A DNA stretch of 9,427 bases from an uncultured Bdellovibrio sp. (lineage in GTDB: Bacteria; Bdellovibrionota; Bdellovibrionia; Bdellovibrionales; Bdellovibrionaceae). Positions within the stretch are counted from its first letter, which is position 1. Every line of letters begins with the position of its first letter. The position numbers and the translations under genes are program-made. Below the pieces are notes generated by a model. The model ran no database searches and was not told the DNA's origin. It saw only the letters and a program-made list of their open reading frames with translations. Where the stretch lies: positions 1 to 9,427 of the forward strand of contig CAMLRE010000049.1 in assembly GCA_946482355.1 (NCBI GenBank), given 5' to 3'. Shown one piece after another: positions 1 through 6,368 of this stretch.

Positions 1-69
1 AGAAATTGTCCCGAAGCCTGCCTCATCAACTTTTTGCATTAATTGCTCAAGATCGTTTGTGCGGAACAT
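1..69 (-). CDS. 5' end of an unidentified leftward gene (partial)
   Basis: An open frame of 23 codons starts at an ATG (69-67) and runs off the left edge. It reads MFRTNDLEQLMQKVDE and then AGFGTIS, a plausible cytoplasmic protein start with an amphipathic first helix. An in-frame TAG lies just upstream (81-79), so this ATG is the likely start. No good Shine-Dalgarno is visible. The rightward frames over the same bases are less protein-like or stop at 42 and 82. The product cannot be identified from 23 residues. The helix followed by a G-x-x-T-I-S strand faintly recalls the start of flavin-binding pyridoxamine-phosphate-oxidase-like proteins, but that is a guess. If real, it is divergent from the FAD enzyme gene with only 22 bp between the two starts. 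Confidence 0.45.
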   Translation of the reverse strand, partial: MFRTNDLEQLMQKVDEAGFGTIS

Positions 70-85
70 TTTTTCACGCTAGCAT
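57..85 (+). promoter_or_regulatory. Candidate promoter, leaderless geometry, for the FAD enzyme gene
   Basis: TTGTGC (57-62, 3/6 to TTGACA), a 17-bp spacer and TAGCAT (80-85, 4/6 to TATAAT). Seven nt after the -10 lies the A of the ATG at 92, so transcription would begin on the start codon. No Shine-Dalgarno precedes this ATG. Each hexamer match is weak alone; the support is that the same spacing recurs before folE and the PilZ gene. Confidence 0.35.
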
Positions 86-91
86 ACCTTT

Positions 92-1234
92 ATGTCGAAA
101 CCTAGTCGTTTTGGTCGCCGTTTTAGAATTAATCGCCGCCAGTTTCTCACCACAGCATTGTGGGGATCTGCAGGTCTATCATTACTGCCGCTTTTGTCAT
201 CTTGTTCAACGTTAGATGAATATCTCATCGAAGACCAATTTGATTTTGAGAACGAAGTTGTCATTATCGGAGGCGGTGTTGCCGGCCTTTATGCTGCGTA
301 TGAGCTTAAAAAAAATAAAATTCCATTTAAAATTTTCGAAGCTTCACATCGTTTAGGCGGAAAAATTCAAACCGTCGATAAAACCGAATGGGGTGCTTTC
401 GAGTTTCGCAAAAGCGACACGATTTTAACGAACCTGGCTAAAGAGTTAAATTTAGAAAAAGTCGATCTTGATAACAAAACTTGGACTTTTAAGCGCGGGG
501 CCTCGGCTTTAATTGAAGAACTTTCTGAAATCGTGCAGGGGCTTATTCCTGAAAAACAGATTCGTCTTCAGCATCAGTTAGTTACGGTTAGAAAATTAGG
601 CTCACGTTATCAGTTGGTTTTCCAAACCGGGCAGCGTGAAAGAATGTATTTTGCCAGAAAAGTGATTTTGGCCATGCCGCAAACAGCTTTAATGAAAGTT
701 CGCCAACTTAATGAAATCAAAGACGTAAAACCTATTCTTGATCAATTAAGCCAGGCTCGTAACTGGGCAAATATTCGTGTGGTTGTTCCGGCAAATCAAG
801 TCAGTGCTAATTTTAAAAAAGGGCTTCGTATTAATGAAGACCTTGTTATTTCGGCCTTCAATAAAATGGCTTCAGCACAAACAGCACAAGTTTCGGCTCG
901 CCAGCGTGGTGATCAAGTGTTGTTTACTTTTCGTATGACGTTGGATAATCCGTTACGTCCGATTCAGAACTTAGAAGGCTTTATGCAAAAAGTAACGAAC
1001 CCGCAGTTTAGCTTAAATAGCGAAAACACCAAAGACTGGGGTATTGATGCCCAAGATTCGCGGGTGCAGCAAGAAATCGATCCAAATTCGATCGCCTTTC
1101 CGACGGGGAGATTTCGTATTTTATGTGAATCTTTTGTGCCGGTAATGCCAACGTCTTTAGCAGGTAAGTCGTCTATTGAAACCTTATTGCAGCTTGTGAA
1201 TCACGAAGTGCAATTTTTTAAATTGGATATATAG
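92..1234 (+). CDS. Tat-exported lipoprotein, FAD-dependent amine-oxidase-like
   Basis: This 380-residue protein has a twin-arginine signal (NRRQFL, residues 14-19), a hydrophobic stretch and a lipobox LSSC (35-38). It is therefore predicted to be exported folded with its cofactor and lipidated at Cys38. The FAD-binding Rossmann unit follows: [10 protein letters not shown] (56-65), the strand-2 acid Glu83 in IFEAS, and the RLGG motif (87-90) typical of the flavin amine oxidase/phytoene desaturase superfamily. KVILAMP (190-196) matches the family's second FAD-domain strand. The C-terminal FAD motif, usually FAGE followed by a Gly-rich helix, is degraded to LCES (344-347) with the Glu kept. At 380 residues it is shorter than the usual 430-500, so the substrate domain is reduced. 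The substrate is unknown; amine oxidation is only the family default. The ATG at 92 is chosen because the Tat motif follows it directly; no ribosome site is seen. folE follows 23 bp later. Confidence 0.85.
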   Translation: MSKPSRFGRRFRINRRQFLTTALWGSAGLSLLPLLSSCSTLDEYLIEDQFDFENEVVIIGGGVAGLYAAYELKKNKIPFKIFEASHRLGGKIQTVDKTEWGAFEFRKSDTILTNLAKELNLEKVDLDNKTWTFKRGASALIEELSEIVQGLIPEKQIRLQHQLVTVRKLGSRYQLVFQTGQRERMYFARKVILAMPQTALMKVRQLNEIKDVKPILDQLSQARNWANIRVVVPANQVSANFKKGLRINEDLVISAFNKMASAQTAQVSARQRGDQVLFTFRMTLDNPLRPIQNLEGFMQKVTNPQFSLNSENTKDWGIDAQDSRVQQEIDPNSIAFPTGRFRILCESFVPVMPTSLAGKSSIETLLQLVNHEVQFFKLDI

Positions 1235-1251
1235 CTAAGATAGACTATATC
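1223..1251 (+). promoter_or_regulatory. Candidate promoter, leaderless geometry, for folE
   Basis: TTGGAT (1223-1228, 3/6), a 17-bp spacer and TATATC (1246-1251, 4/6). The ATG of folE lies 7 nt beyond the -10, where transcription would start. No Shine-Dalgarno is present before this ATG. The spacer and -10 overlap the 12-bp inverted repeat at 1231-1259. Read-through from the upstream FAD gene is an alternative way to express folE. Confidence 0.35.
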
Positions 1252-1259
1252 TTAGCTAT
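1231..1259. repeat. Perfect 12-bp inverted repeat spanning the upstream stop and the folE start
   Basis: Left arm ATAGCTAAGATA (1231-1242), 5-nt loop GACTA, right arm TATCTTAGCTAT (1248-1259). It covers the TAG stop of the FAD gene (1232-1234) and reaches into the ATG of folE (1258-1260). It is AT-rich with no following T-run, so it is a poor intrinsic terminator. It could be a dyad operator over the folE promoter. On a read-through transcript it could instead be a hairpin that hides the folE start codon. Confidence 0.8.
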
Positions 1260-1941
1260 GGCTGCTAAGAAAAAAACCACTAAATCGTCAAAACCTAAAA
1301 GAAACTCTCATGCTCATAAAGTGTTAGAAAACGTATTGGCTTCGCCAACGGTTGAAACGAATCTTACGGCTGATCAAAAAATCGAAGAGATTAAATTTCA
1401 CTTTTCACAAATCATGAACGTTTTAGGTTTAGATCTTAACGACGACAGTCTTCAAGACACACCGAAACGTTTAGCTAAAATGTACGTGAATGAAATCTTT
1501 GCGGGTCTTCATGTTGAAAATTTTCCGGCCATGACGGTGATTGAAAACAAAATGAAGTACGACCAAATGGTGTGTGTACAAAACATCGAAGTGATGTCGA
1601 TGTGTGAACACCATTTTCAACCGATCGATGGTTTTGCAACTGTTGCCTATATTCCTAAGAAAAAAGTGATCGGTTTATCTAAAATTAACCGGATTGTTGA
1701 ATTTTTCTCACGCCGTCCACAGGTGCAAGAGCGTTTAACAAAACAAATCGCTGACTGCCTTCAGTATATCTTAGAAACTGAAGATATTGCCGTTCATATC
1801 AATGCAAGACATTATTGCGTGATTGCGCGCGGTATCCGTGACTCACACAGTTCAACAACAACCGCTGATCTTCGTGGTGAATTCAAAGTTAGCGGCGATA
1901 CGCGCTCTGAGTTTTTGAAGCAGTGCCGTAATCAAATCTAA
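1258..1941 (+). CDS. folE: GTP cyclohydrolase I
   Basis: FolE converts GTP to 7,8-dihydroneopterin triphosphate, the first step to tetrahydrofolate and other pterins; it is a cytoplasmic homodecamer. At 227 residues it is close to E. coli FolE (222). The signature SMCEHHF (114-120) supplies zinc ligands Cys116 and His119 and catalytic His118. RHYCV (184-188) supplies His185 and the third zinc ligand Cys187. The block [20 protein letters not shown] and the following [10 protein letters not shown] are nearly those of the E. coli enzyme, so this is the canonical zinc-dependent type. Residues 1-20 form a Lys/Ser-rich tail that is unlikely to be structured. The ATG at 1258 lies inside the right arm of a 12-bp inverted repeat and lacks a Shine-Dalgarno; residues before about 38 are not conserved, so a later start cannot be fully excluded. 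It is not clustered with other folate genes here. Confidence 0.96.
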   Translation: MAAKKKTTKSSKPKRNSHAHKVLENVLASPTVETNLTADQKIEEIKFHFSQIMNVLGLDLNDDSLQDTPKRLAKMYVNEIFAGLHVENFPAMTVIENKMKYDQMVCVQNIEVMSMCEHHFQPIDGFATVAYIPKKKVIGLSKINRIVEFFSRRPQVQERLTKQIADCLQYILETEDIAVHINARHYCVIARGIRDSHSSTTTADLRGEFKVSGDTRSEFLKQCRNQI

Positions 1942-1946
1942 CGCTG

Positions 1947-1966
1947 TAGGCATAGCCTAATTATTT
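1947..1966 (+). terminator. Weak possible terminator after folE
   Basis: A short hairpin TAGGC-ATA-GCCTA (1947-1959) begins 6 nt after the folE stop and is followed by AATTATTTT. The stem is only 5 bp, so termination would be inefficient. Confidence 0.25.
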
Positions 1967-2033
1967 TCGTAACAATAAGCATAAGTCGATCTGCGTCTGC
2001 TTTTTAGCGTGTTTGAATAACTCGAACATTTAA

Positions 2034-2041
2034 AAGGAGAT
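2034..2041 (+). promoter_or_regulatory. Strong ribosome binding site for the VOC gene
   Basis: AAGGAGAT ends 3 nt before the ATG at 2045, with its AGGAG core 5 nt away. It is the strongest rightward Shine-Dalgarno in the window and fixes the start. It contrasts with the missing sites at the FAD enzyme gene, folE and the PilZ gene. Confidence 0.85.
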
Positions 2042-2044
2042 GTT

Positions 2045-2524
2045 ATGGCAAAGAAAATCCCTGATGGTTATGCGACCATCACACCTTATCTAGTCGTGAG
2101 TGATGTGCCGACAGCCATCGAGTTTTATAAGCGCGCTTTGGGCGCTGAACAGTTAATGCGCTTCGATGGTCCAGACGGAAAAGTCATGCATGCCGAAATC
2201 AAAATCGGAAATTCAATTCTGATGATGACTTCAGAGATGGATATGGGTCCGGGTATGAAATCACAAGGACCACTGACTTTAAAAGGAACGCCGGTTTCTT
2301 TTATGATGTACGTAGAAGATGTCGATGCTATCGCTAAAAAAGCCATAGAAGCCGGTATGGAAACAATTAGGCCCGTAGAAAATCAATTCTACGGCGATCG
2401 TTGCGGAACATTTAAAGATCCGTTTGGCCATATCTGGTCTATCGCAACCCACGTCGAAGACGTGCCACCAGAATTAATGAAACAAAAAATGAACGAAATG
2501 TACTCGAAGGGCGCTAAGTCTTAA
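2045..2524 (+). CDS. VOC superfamily protein, PhnB/glyoxalase-like
   Basis: This 159-residue cytoplasmic protein is a member of the vicinal oxygen chelate fold. It has the two beta-alpha-beta-beta-beta units expected. The first begins at ITPYLVVSDVPTAIEFYKRA (12-31), continues through MHAEIKIG (48-55) and ends at SILMMTS. The second begins at SFMMYVEDVDAIAKKAIEAG (85-104), and RCGTFKDPFGHIWSIATH (119-136) closes it. His49 sits at the first metal-ligand position of the fold, and the DPFGHIW block is typical of PhnB-type and bleomycin-resistance-like members. These features place it in the family but do not set a substrate; PhnB-like proteins are common and mostly uncharacterised. The C-terminal 20 residues form a charged helix outside the fold. 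It appears to be a single-gene unit, with a strong ribosome site in front and an intrinsic terminator behind. Confidence 0.9.
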   Translation: MAKKIPDGYATITPYLVVSDVPTAIEFYKRALGAEQLMRFDGPDGKVMHAEIKIGNSILMMTSEMDMGPGMKSQGPLTLKGTPVSFMMYVEDVDAIAKKAIEAGMETIRPVENQFYGDRCGTFKDPFGHIWSIATHVEDVPPELMKQKMNEMYSKGAKS

Positions 2525-2542
2525 AAGAAAGTTTTGTTTTAT

Positions 2543-2576
2543 AGCCCGCGTTTCAATCCAGAAATGCGGGCTTTTT
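2543..2576 (+). terminator. Intrinsic terminator after the VOC gene
   Basis: A 12-bp stem, AGCCCGCGTTTC (2543-2554) with GAAATGCGGGCT (2561-2572), contains one G-U pair and a 6-nt loop. The run of T ending the stem and continuing to 2576 completes a textbook rho-independent terminator. On the opposite strand the stem is not followed by T residues, so it does not serve pepN. Confidence 0.93.
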
Positions 2577-2607
2577 GCGTGCAGGGCATAGTCGAGCTAC
2601 GCATCCT

Positions 2608-2622
2608 GTGCGCTTCGCGCAC
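2608..2622. repeat. Short GC hairpin at the pepN stop codon
   Basis: GTGCGC-TTC-GCGCAC is a perfect 6-bp stem with a 3-nt loop; its right arm touches the pepN stop (2624-2622). On the leftward strand no T-run follows, so it may stabilise or weakly end the pepN message, but it is not a clear intrinsic terminator. Confidence 0.55.
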
Positions 2623-5225
2623 TATAAAGTTTTTTCTAATAACTCACGCGCGTTTTTTGAAAGAGTGTCAGATGATAACATTCTTTGAACTTGCGCCTGT
2701 GCTAATGTTTTTAAATGAGCCGGAAGCTTTTTCGTAAATGTAAAAGCTTGAGCTAAGCGGGCACCCACTTGTGGGTTTACTTTATCAATTCTTAAAAGTT
2801 CATCCGCGTACCATTTATAAGTTTCAGCAGAATCAGTGTGGAAACGTAAGTAGTTTCCAGCAAAGCCTCCGTGTAAGCTGTACATGTTGTTTGGATTTGT
2901 CTGATCGTAACCCCTAGCTTTTGTAGCGGCTTGTACACGTTCAAAAGTCATCGGTGAAGACGACGTAGCTTGAACTGATAACCATTTGTTAAAAACAACG
3001 CTGTCGGTGTTCCAAGTTGCATGGAAATCTTTAAGCGCATTTTCAGTAGCCGAGTTTTGCACTTCGCATAAAATGCTTAACGCTGAAATTTTATCAGTCA
3101 TGTTTTTAGCAGCTGTGTACTGAGCACTTGCTAGCTCAATCCAATCAGTTTTCTCTGTCGCAATACCAAAACCTAAGATTCTGTTTTTTAAGGCGCGATC
3201 ACCAATCGAGTTTTTTTCGTTGTGTTTTTTATAAGTAGCAACAAGCTCTGTATGGAACGTGTTAGCAAAAGCTTTTCTGATCGCAAGTTTAGCTTGGAAG
3301 AACGCTTGCGGGTCTAAAACAGCCTGTTCTTGCGCTAACTGAGAATCAGAAGGCATCGCTAAGATTAACGCTTTAAATTGCGGATCAATCGCTTCATCTT
3401 TTAAAACTGTGCCTAAGGCATTAATGATTTCTGCTTGAGGAACAAGGTCTTTTTTGTTTTGGAAATCAGCGATTAGACGTTGAGTTTCGTCGAACAACAT
3501 TTTGCTGCAAGATTCACGACGGTTAAAAGCGTCAGTATCAAATTTAATTAAATGTAATAAATCAGCATTTGAACGGTTCCATTTTAATTTAACAGGTGCC
3601 GAAAATTCACGGTTAAGTGAAACTACCGGGCGAGACGTTAAACCTTTAAATGTCCAAGTTTGTGTTTTTTCTTTTAAATGTAAAACTTGGTTATTTTCGC
3701 TGATCTCTTTTCCAGAAGCATCAATTAAGCCAAATTTTAACGGAATGTGGAAAGGTAATTTCGTTTTACCTTCAGCTTTTTCAGTTACAGTTAATTCTGA
3801 CTCTTGAGAAAGAGTTAAAGTTAATGTGCCAGTGGCTTGATCGAAAACTTCAGACACTGTTACGTGAGGAGTTCCAGCTTGTGAATACCATAATTTAAAT
3901 TGTGAAAAGTCAGCTTTATTAGGTGTTGCGATCGCATCAGCGAAATCAATGATCGTGACCGCTTGTCCGTCGTGACGTTTAAAGTATTCATCCATACCTT
4001 TTCTAAAACCATCACGGCCCACAATTGTTTGCATCATACGAATGACTTCAGCACCTTTTTCATAAATCGTCGCTGTATAGAAGTTATCAACGGCTAAGCA
4101 AGATTCAGGGCGAACCGGGTGGGCATTAGGGCCTGCATCTTCAGTGAATTGGCGCGTACGTAAAGAATCAACATCTTTAATTCTTTGTACCGGACGAGAA
4201 TTCATATCCGCCGAAAATTCTTGGTCACGAAAAACTGTTAAACCTTCTTTTAAAGATAATTCAAACCAGTTACGGCAAGTTACACGGTTACCTGTCCAGT
4301 TATGAAAGTATTCGTGACCTACAACAGATTCAATCATTTCAAAGTCAGTGTCAGTCGCTGATTTTTCGTCAGCTAAAACTAAGCGAGAGTTAAATACGTT
4401 TAAGCCTTTATTTTCCATCGCGCCCATATTGAAATCATCAATTGATACGATCATGTAAGTGCTAAGGTCGTATTCTAAACCCCAACGTTCTTCATCCCAC
4501 TTCATTGATTTTTGAAGTGAAACCATGGCGTGTTTGCAGCGCTCTTGTTTTCCGTGAGGGGCATACACTTCTAATTTAACTTTTTTGCCAGATTTCGTTG
4601 TGAATGAATCAGTGATCACACCCATATCACCGGCCACTAGAGCAAATAAATAACTTGGCTTTTTAAATGGATCTTTCCACATCGCATGGTGACGGCCATT
4701 GCCTAAAGATTTTTTAGAAATGTTATCGCCGTTTGATAAAAGGTGAGGGTATTTTTTCTCATCCGCTTCGATTTCAACAGTGTATGATGTCATCACATCC
4801 GGGCGGTCTAAGAAGTAAGTGATTTTTCTAAAACTTTCAGCTTCGCATTGGGTACAGAAAATTCCGCCAGATAAATATAAACCTTCGCAAGATTTATTGG
4901 CTTCAGGGTTAATTTCAACTTGTGATTCTAATAAAAATTCAGAAGGCACATCTTTGATTGTTAAAGTTGAACCTTCAACCTGATAACGAGTGGCTGGTAA
5001 CTTTTCGCCGTTAATTGAAAGAGATAAAAGCTTAACTTGTTCACCGCCGGCTAAAACTAAGTCTTTAGCCGCTGTGCTTTTTACGAAATTCATTTTTGCG
5101 GTTACAACCGTTTGTGTTTCATGCAAGTTAAAATAAAGGTGGATATCTTTAATTTGAAAATCCGGAGCTTTATAGTCAGTTAAATAAATGCGGGCAGGTG
5201 TGTTAGAGTGTTGATCTTGTCTCAT
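2622..5225 (-). CDS. pepN: Aminopeptidase N (M1 family alanyl aminopeptidase)
   Basis: PepN is a zinc exopeptidase that removes N-terminal residues from peptides late in cytoplasmic protein turnover. At 867 residues it matches E. coli PepN (870). The N-terminal beta domain starts YLTDYKAPDFQIKDIHLYF. The substrate-anchoring GAMEN box is at 268-272, and HEYFH at 304-308 gives zinc ligands His304 and His308 with catalytic Glu305. KEGLT supplies the third ligand Glu327, and Tyr388 in IYEKGAE is the transition-state tyrosine. The block GNRVTCRNWFELSLKEGLTV is the bacterial PepN type rather than the eukaryotic APN type. The C-terminal helical domain runs from about 560 to the end. There is no signal peptide, so the enzyme is cytoplasmic. 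The start is fixed by AAGGAG (5238-5233) seven nt before the ATG. It is transcribed alone, divergent from corA. Confidence 0.97.
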   Translation of the reverse strand: MRQDQHSNTPARIYLTDYKAPDFQIKDIHLYFNLHETQTVVTAKMNFVKSTAAKDLVLAGGEQVKLLSLSINGEKLPATRYQVEGSTLTIKDVPSEFLLESQVEINPEANKSCEGLYLSGGIFCTQCEAESFRKITYFLDRPDVMTSYTVEIEADEKKYPHLLSNGDNISKKSLGNGRHHAMWKDPFKKPSYLFALVAGDMGVITDSFTTKSGKKVKLEVYAPHGKQERCKHAMVSLQKSMKWDEERWGLEYDLSTYMIVSIDDFNMGAMENKGLNVFNSRLVLADEKSATDTDFEMIESVVGHEYFHNWTGNRVTCRNWFELSLKEGLTVFRDQEFSADMNSRPVQRIKDVDSLRTRQFTEDAGPNAHPVRPESCLAVDNFYTATIYEKGAEVIRMMQTIVGRDGFRKGMDEYFKRHDGQAVTIIDFADAIATPNKADFSQFKLWYSQAGTPHVTVSEVFDQATGTLTLTLSQESELTVTEKAEGKTKLPFHIPLKFGLIDASGKEISENNQVLHLKEKTQTWTFKGLTSRPVVSLNREFSAPVKLKWNRSNADLLHLIKFDTDAFNRRESCSKMLFDETQRLIADFQNKKDLVPQAEIINALGTVLKDEAIDPQFKALILAMPSDSQLAQEQAVLDPQAFFQAKLAIRKAFANTFHTELVATYKKHNEKNSIGDRALKNRILGFGIATEKTDWIELASAQYTAAKNMTDKISALSILCEVQNSATENALKDFHATWNTDSVVFNKWLSVQATSSSPMTFERVQAATKARGYDQTNPNNMYSLHGGFAGNYLRFHTDSAETYKWYADELLRIDKVNPQVGARLAQAFTFTKKLPAHLKTLAQAQVQRMLSSDTLSKNARELLEKTL

Positions 5226-5236
5226 GGTAAAACTCC

Positions 5237-5265
5237 TTGCGTGCCCTCGGCACGACTCCTAGAAT
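5237..5265 (+). promoter_or_regulatory. Candidate corA promoter
   Basis: TTGCGT (5237-5242), a 17-bp spacer and TAGAAT (5260-5265, 5/6 to TATAAT). Transcription would start near 5272, giving a leader of about 42 nt. The spacer contains the CGTGCC/GGCACG inverted repeat. The -35 overlaps the pepN ribosome site on the other strand. Confidence 0.45.
5240..5254. repeat. Inverted repeat in the pepN-corA divergent region
   Basis: CGTGCC-CTC-GGCACG is a perfect 6-bp dyad with a 3-nt centre. It sits 1 nt beyond the pepN Shine-Dalgarno (in its leader RNA) and in the spacer of the candidate corA promoter. It could be an operator shared by both genes, or a leader hairpin of pepN. Confidence 0.55.
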
Positions 5266-5313
5266 AAGAACAGTAAAGTAACTCTATCGTACGAGATACT
5301 CAAGAGCGGAGCT

Positions 5314-6279
5314 ATGGCTGTAGGACAAAATTTATTCTCAAATAGACATTTTCAATGGATAGATGTGCCATCTCCGGGGGCTGCCGACTTTGAGGCTCTG
5401 GCAAGCATTTTAGGCATGCCTGAGACCATCATCGAAAATTGTTTAAATCCAGATTATCTTCCCCATGTCGAAAACTATGAATCGACTCGCTTTGTTATTA
5501 TGCGCATGCCCGAGCCTTATTCAGATTCAAAGGCCGACACAGTCCAAGAATTGACCACTAAAGTGGCTCTGTTTATCAACGACGGAAAGGTTTATACCGT
5601 TCATCGTATCGCTCATTTAGATTGCCTGGCTAAGATTGCTAAGGTGTTGGCCGAGGTTGAAAAAGCCGGAAAAGGCGATGAAATCGGCGCTAATAATTTA
5701 CTAGGTTTGTTATTTGAAGAAATGGCCGATGGTTTTGAAAATCCGCTGACACAACTTGAAGCCAGCATGGAAAAATTCGAAGAAAATATTTTTAATCACA
5801 AACGTTCGAAAGCTTTACTGCAAGAAGGCTACTACATTAAACGTAAAGCTTCGGCCTACCGTAAGGTTTTAAAATATTCGATCGATATTTTAACTAAGCT
5901 CGCAGCCAAACAAGAACTTTGGCAAGATAGCCGTGACAAATTAGAACGTAATTTATTCTATGCCGATGACGTGTTCGAGAATACGCAAGGTTTATTAAGT
6001 TTACATTTATCAATTGCTTCACAAAGAACGAATGAAGCTTCATTTCGCACTAATGAAATCATGCGTGTCTTAACTGTGTTAACGATTTTCTTTTTACCAT
6101 TAAATTTTATTGCCGGTGTTTTCGGTATGAACTTTACCCATATTCCAGGGCTTCAAAATGAATGGGGCTTTTGGCTTTCGATGGGGCTGATGATTGTGAT
6201 TTCATTGGCCCTGTTTGTGTATATCGCGGTCAAAGGCTGGCTTTCACCAGTAGATACGAATGTAAATTTACGTAAGTAA
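5314..6279 (+). CDS. corA: CorA-family divalent cation channel
   Basis: CorA proteins are inner-membrane homopentamers that let Mg2+ (also Co2+ or Ni2+) into the cell. This one has 321 residues. A soluble N-terminal alpha/beta domain (about 1-140) is followed by long stalk helices (about 140-250) rich in Lys and Glu. Two membrane helices close the protein (about 252-270 and 285-307). The GMN selectivity motif (271-273) ends the first helix, preceded by FFLPLNFIAGVF. The periplasmic loop reads FTHIPGLQNEWGFW, without the common MPEL glutamate but with Glu283 four residues further on. The protein could favour Mg2+, Co2+ or, as in ZntB, Zn2+; the motif alone does not decide. A short basic tail ends NVNLRK. 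The ribosome site is poor: GGAG lies only 2 nt from the ATG, and AAGAG at 5302-5306 is the better spaced option. The gene appears to be monocistronic. Confidence 0.94.
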   Translation: MAVGQNLFSNRHFQWIDVPSPGAADFEALASILGMPETIIENCLNPDYLPHVENYESTRFVIMRMPEPYSDSKADTVQELTTKVALFINDGKVYTVHRIAHLDCLAKIAKVLAEVEKAGKGDEIGANNLLGLLFEEMADGFENPLTQLEASMEKFEENIFNHKRSKALLQEGYYIKRKASAYRKVLKYSIDILTKLAAKQELWQDSRDKLERNLFYADDVFENTQGLLSLHLSIASQRTNEASFRTNEIMRVLTVLTIFFLPLNFIAGVFGMNFTHIPGLQNEWGFWLSMGLMIVISLALFVYIAVKGWLSPVDTNVNLRK

Positions 6280-6358
6280 TCTTACTCCTATAAGGGCTTT
6301 ATCGCTCACTTATTGCATAGAAGTGATCTGAATAGGCCTGATGTTTTATAACTTAAAT

Positions 6359-6363
6359 AGGAG
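6359..6363 (+). promoter_or_regulatory. Ribosome binding site for the secreted HExxH protein
   Basis: AGGAG, 5 nt before the ATG at 6369. It supports the start that includes the signal peptide. A TATAAC hexamer (6347-6352) just upstream could be a -10 box but has no matching -35, so I do not call a promoter. Confidence 0.7.
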
Positions 6364-6368
6364 CCCTC

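Noticed and set aside
6..215. Rightward 69-residue open frame overlapping the FAD gene start
   Set aside because: It overlaps the Tat signal coding region in another frame, is Cys/His/Leu-rich with no protein-like pattern, and has no ribosome site.
79..264. Leftward 61-residue frame inside the FAD gene
   Set aside because: Antisense to the clear Tat/FAD coding region, with low-complexity basic composition.
1942..2044. Riboswitch or small RNA in the folE-VOC gap
   Set aside because: Only a 5-bp hairpin is visible in 103 nt; no known riboswitch core or paired promoter and terminator.
2125..2346. Leftward frame inside the VOC gene
   Set aside because: Antisense of a well-supported gene; no start signal or recognisable motif.
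2577..2624. Intrinsic terminator for pepN
   Set aside because: Hairpins exist but none is followed by a T-run on the leftward strand, so I list the hairpin only as a repeat.
2534..2737. Rightward frame across the terminator and the pepN 3' end
   Set aside because: It begins within the terminator region and runs antisense to conserved pepN codons.
3502..3807. Rightward 101-residue frame inside pepN
   Set aside because: Antisense shadow of pepN; no ribosome site or known motif.
6280..6368. Promoter for the HExxH gene using TATAAC at 6347-6352
   Set aside because: No acceptable -35 at 16-18 bp, and the implied start falls on the ribosome site; too weak to call.
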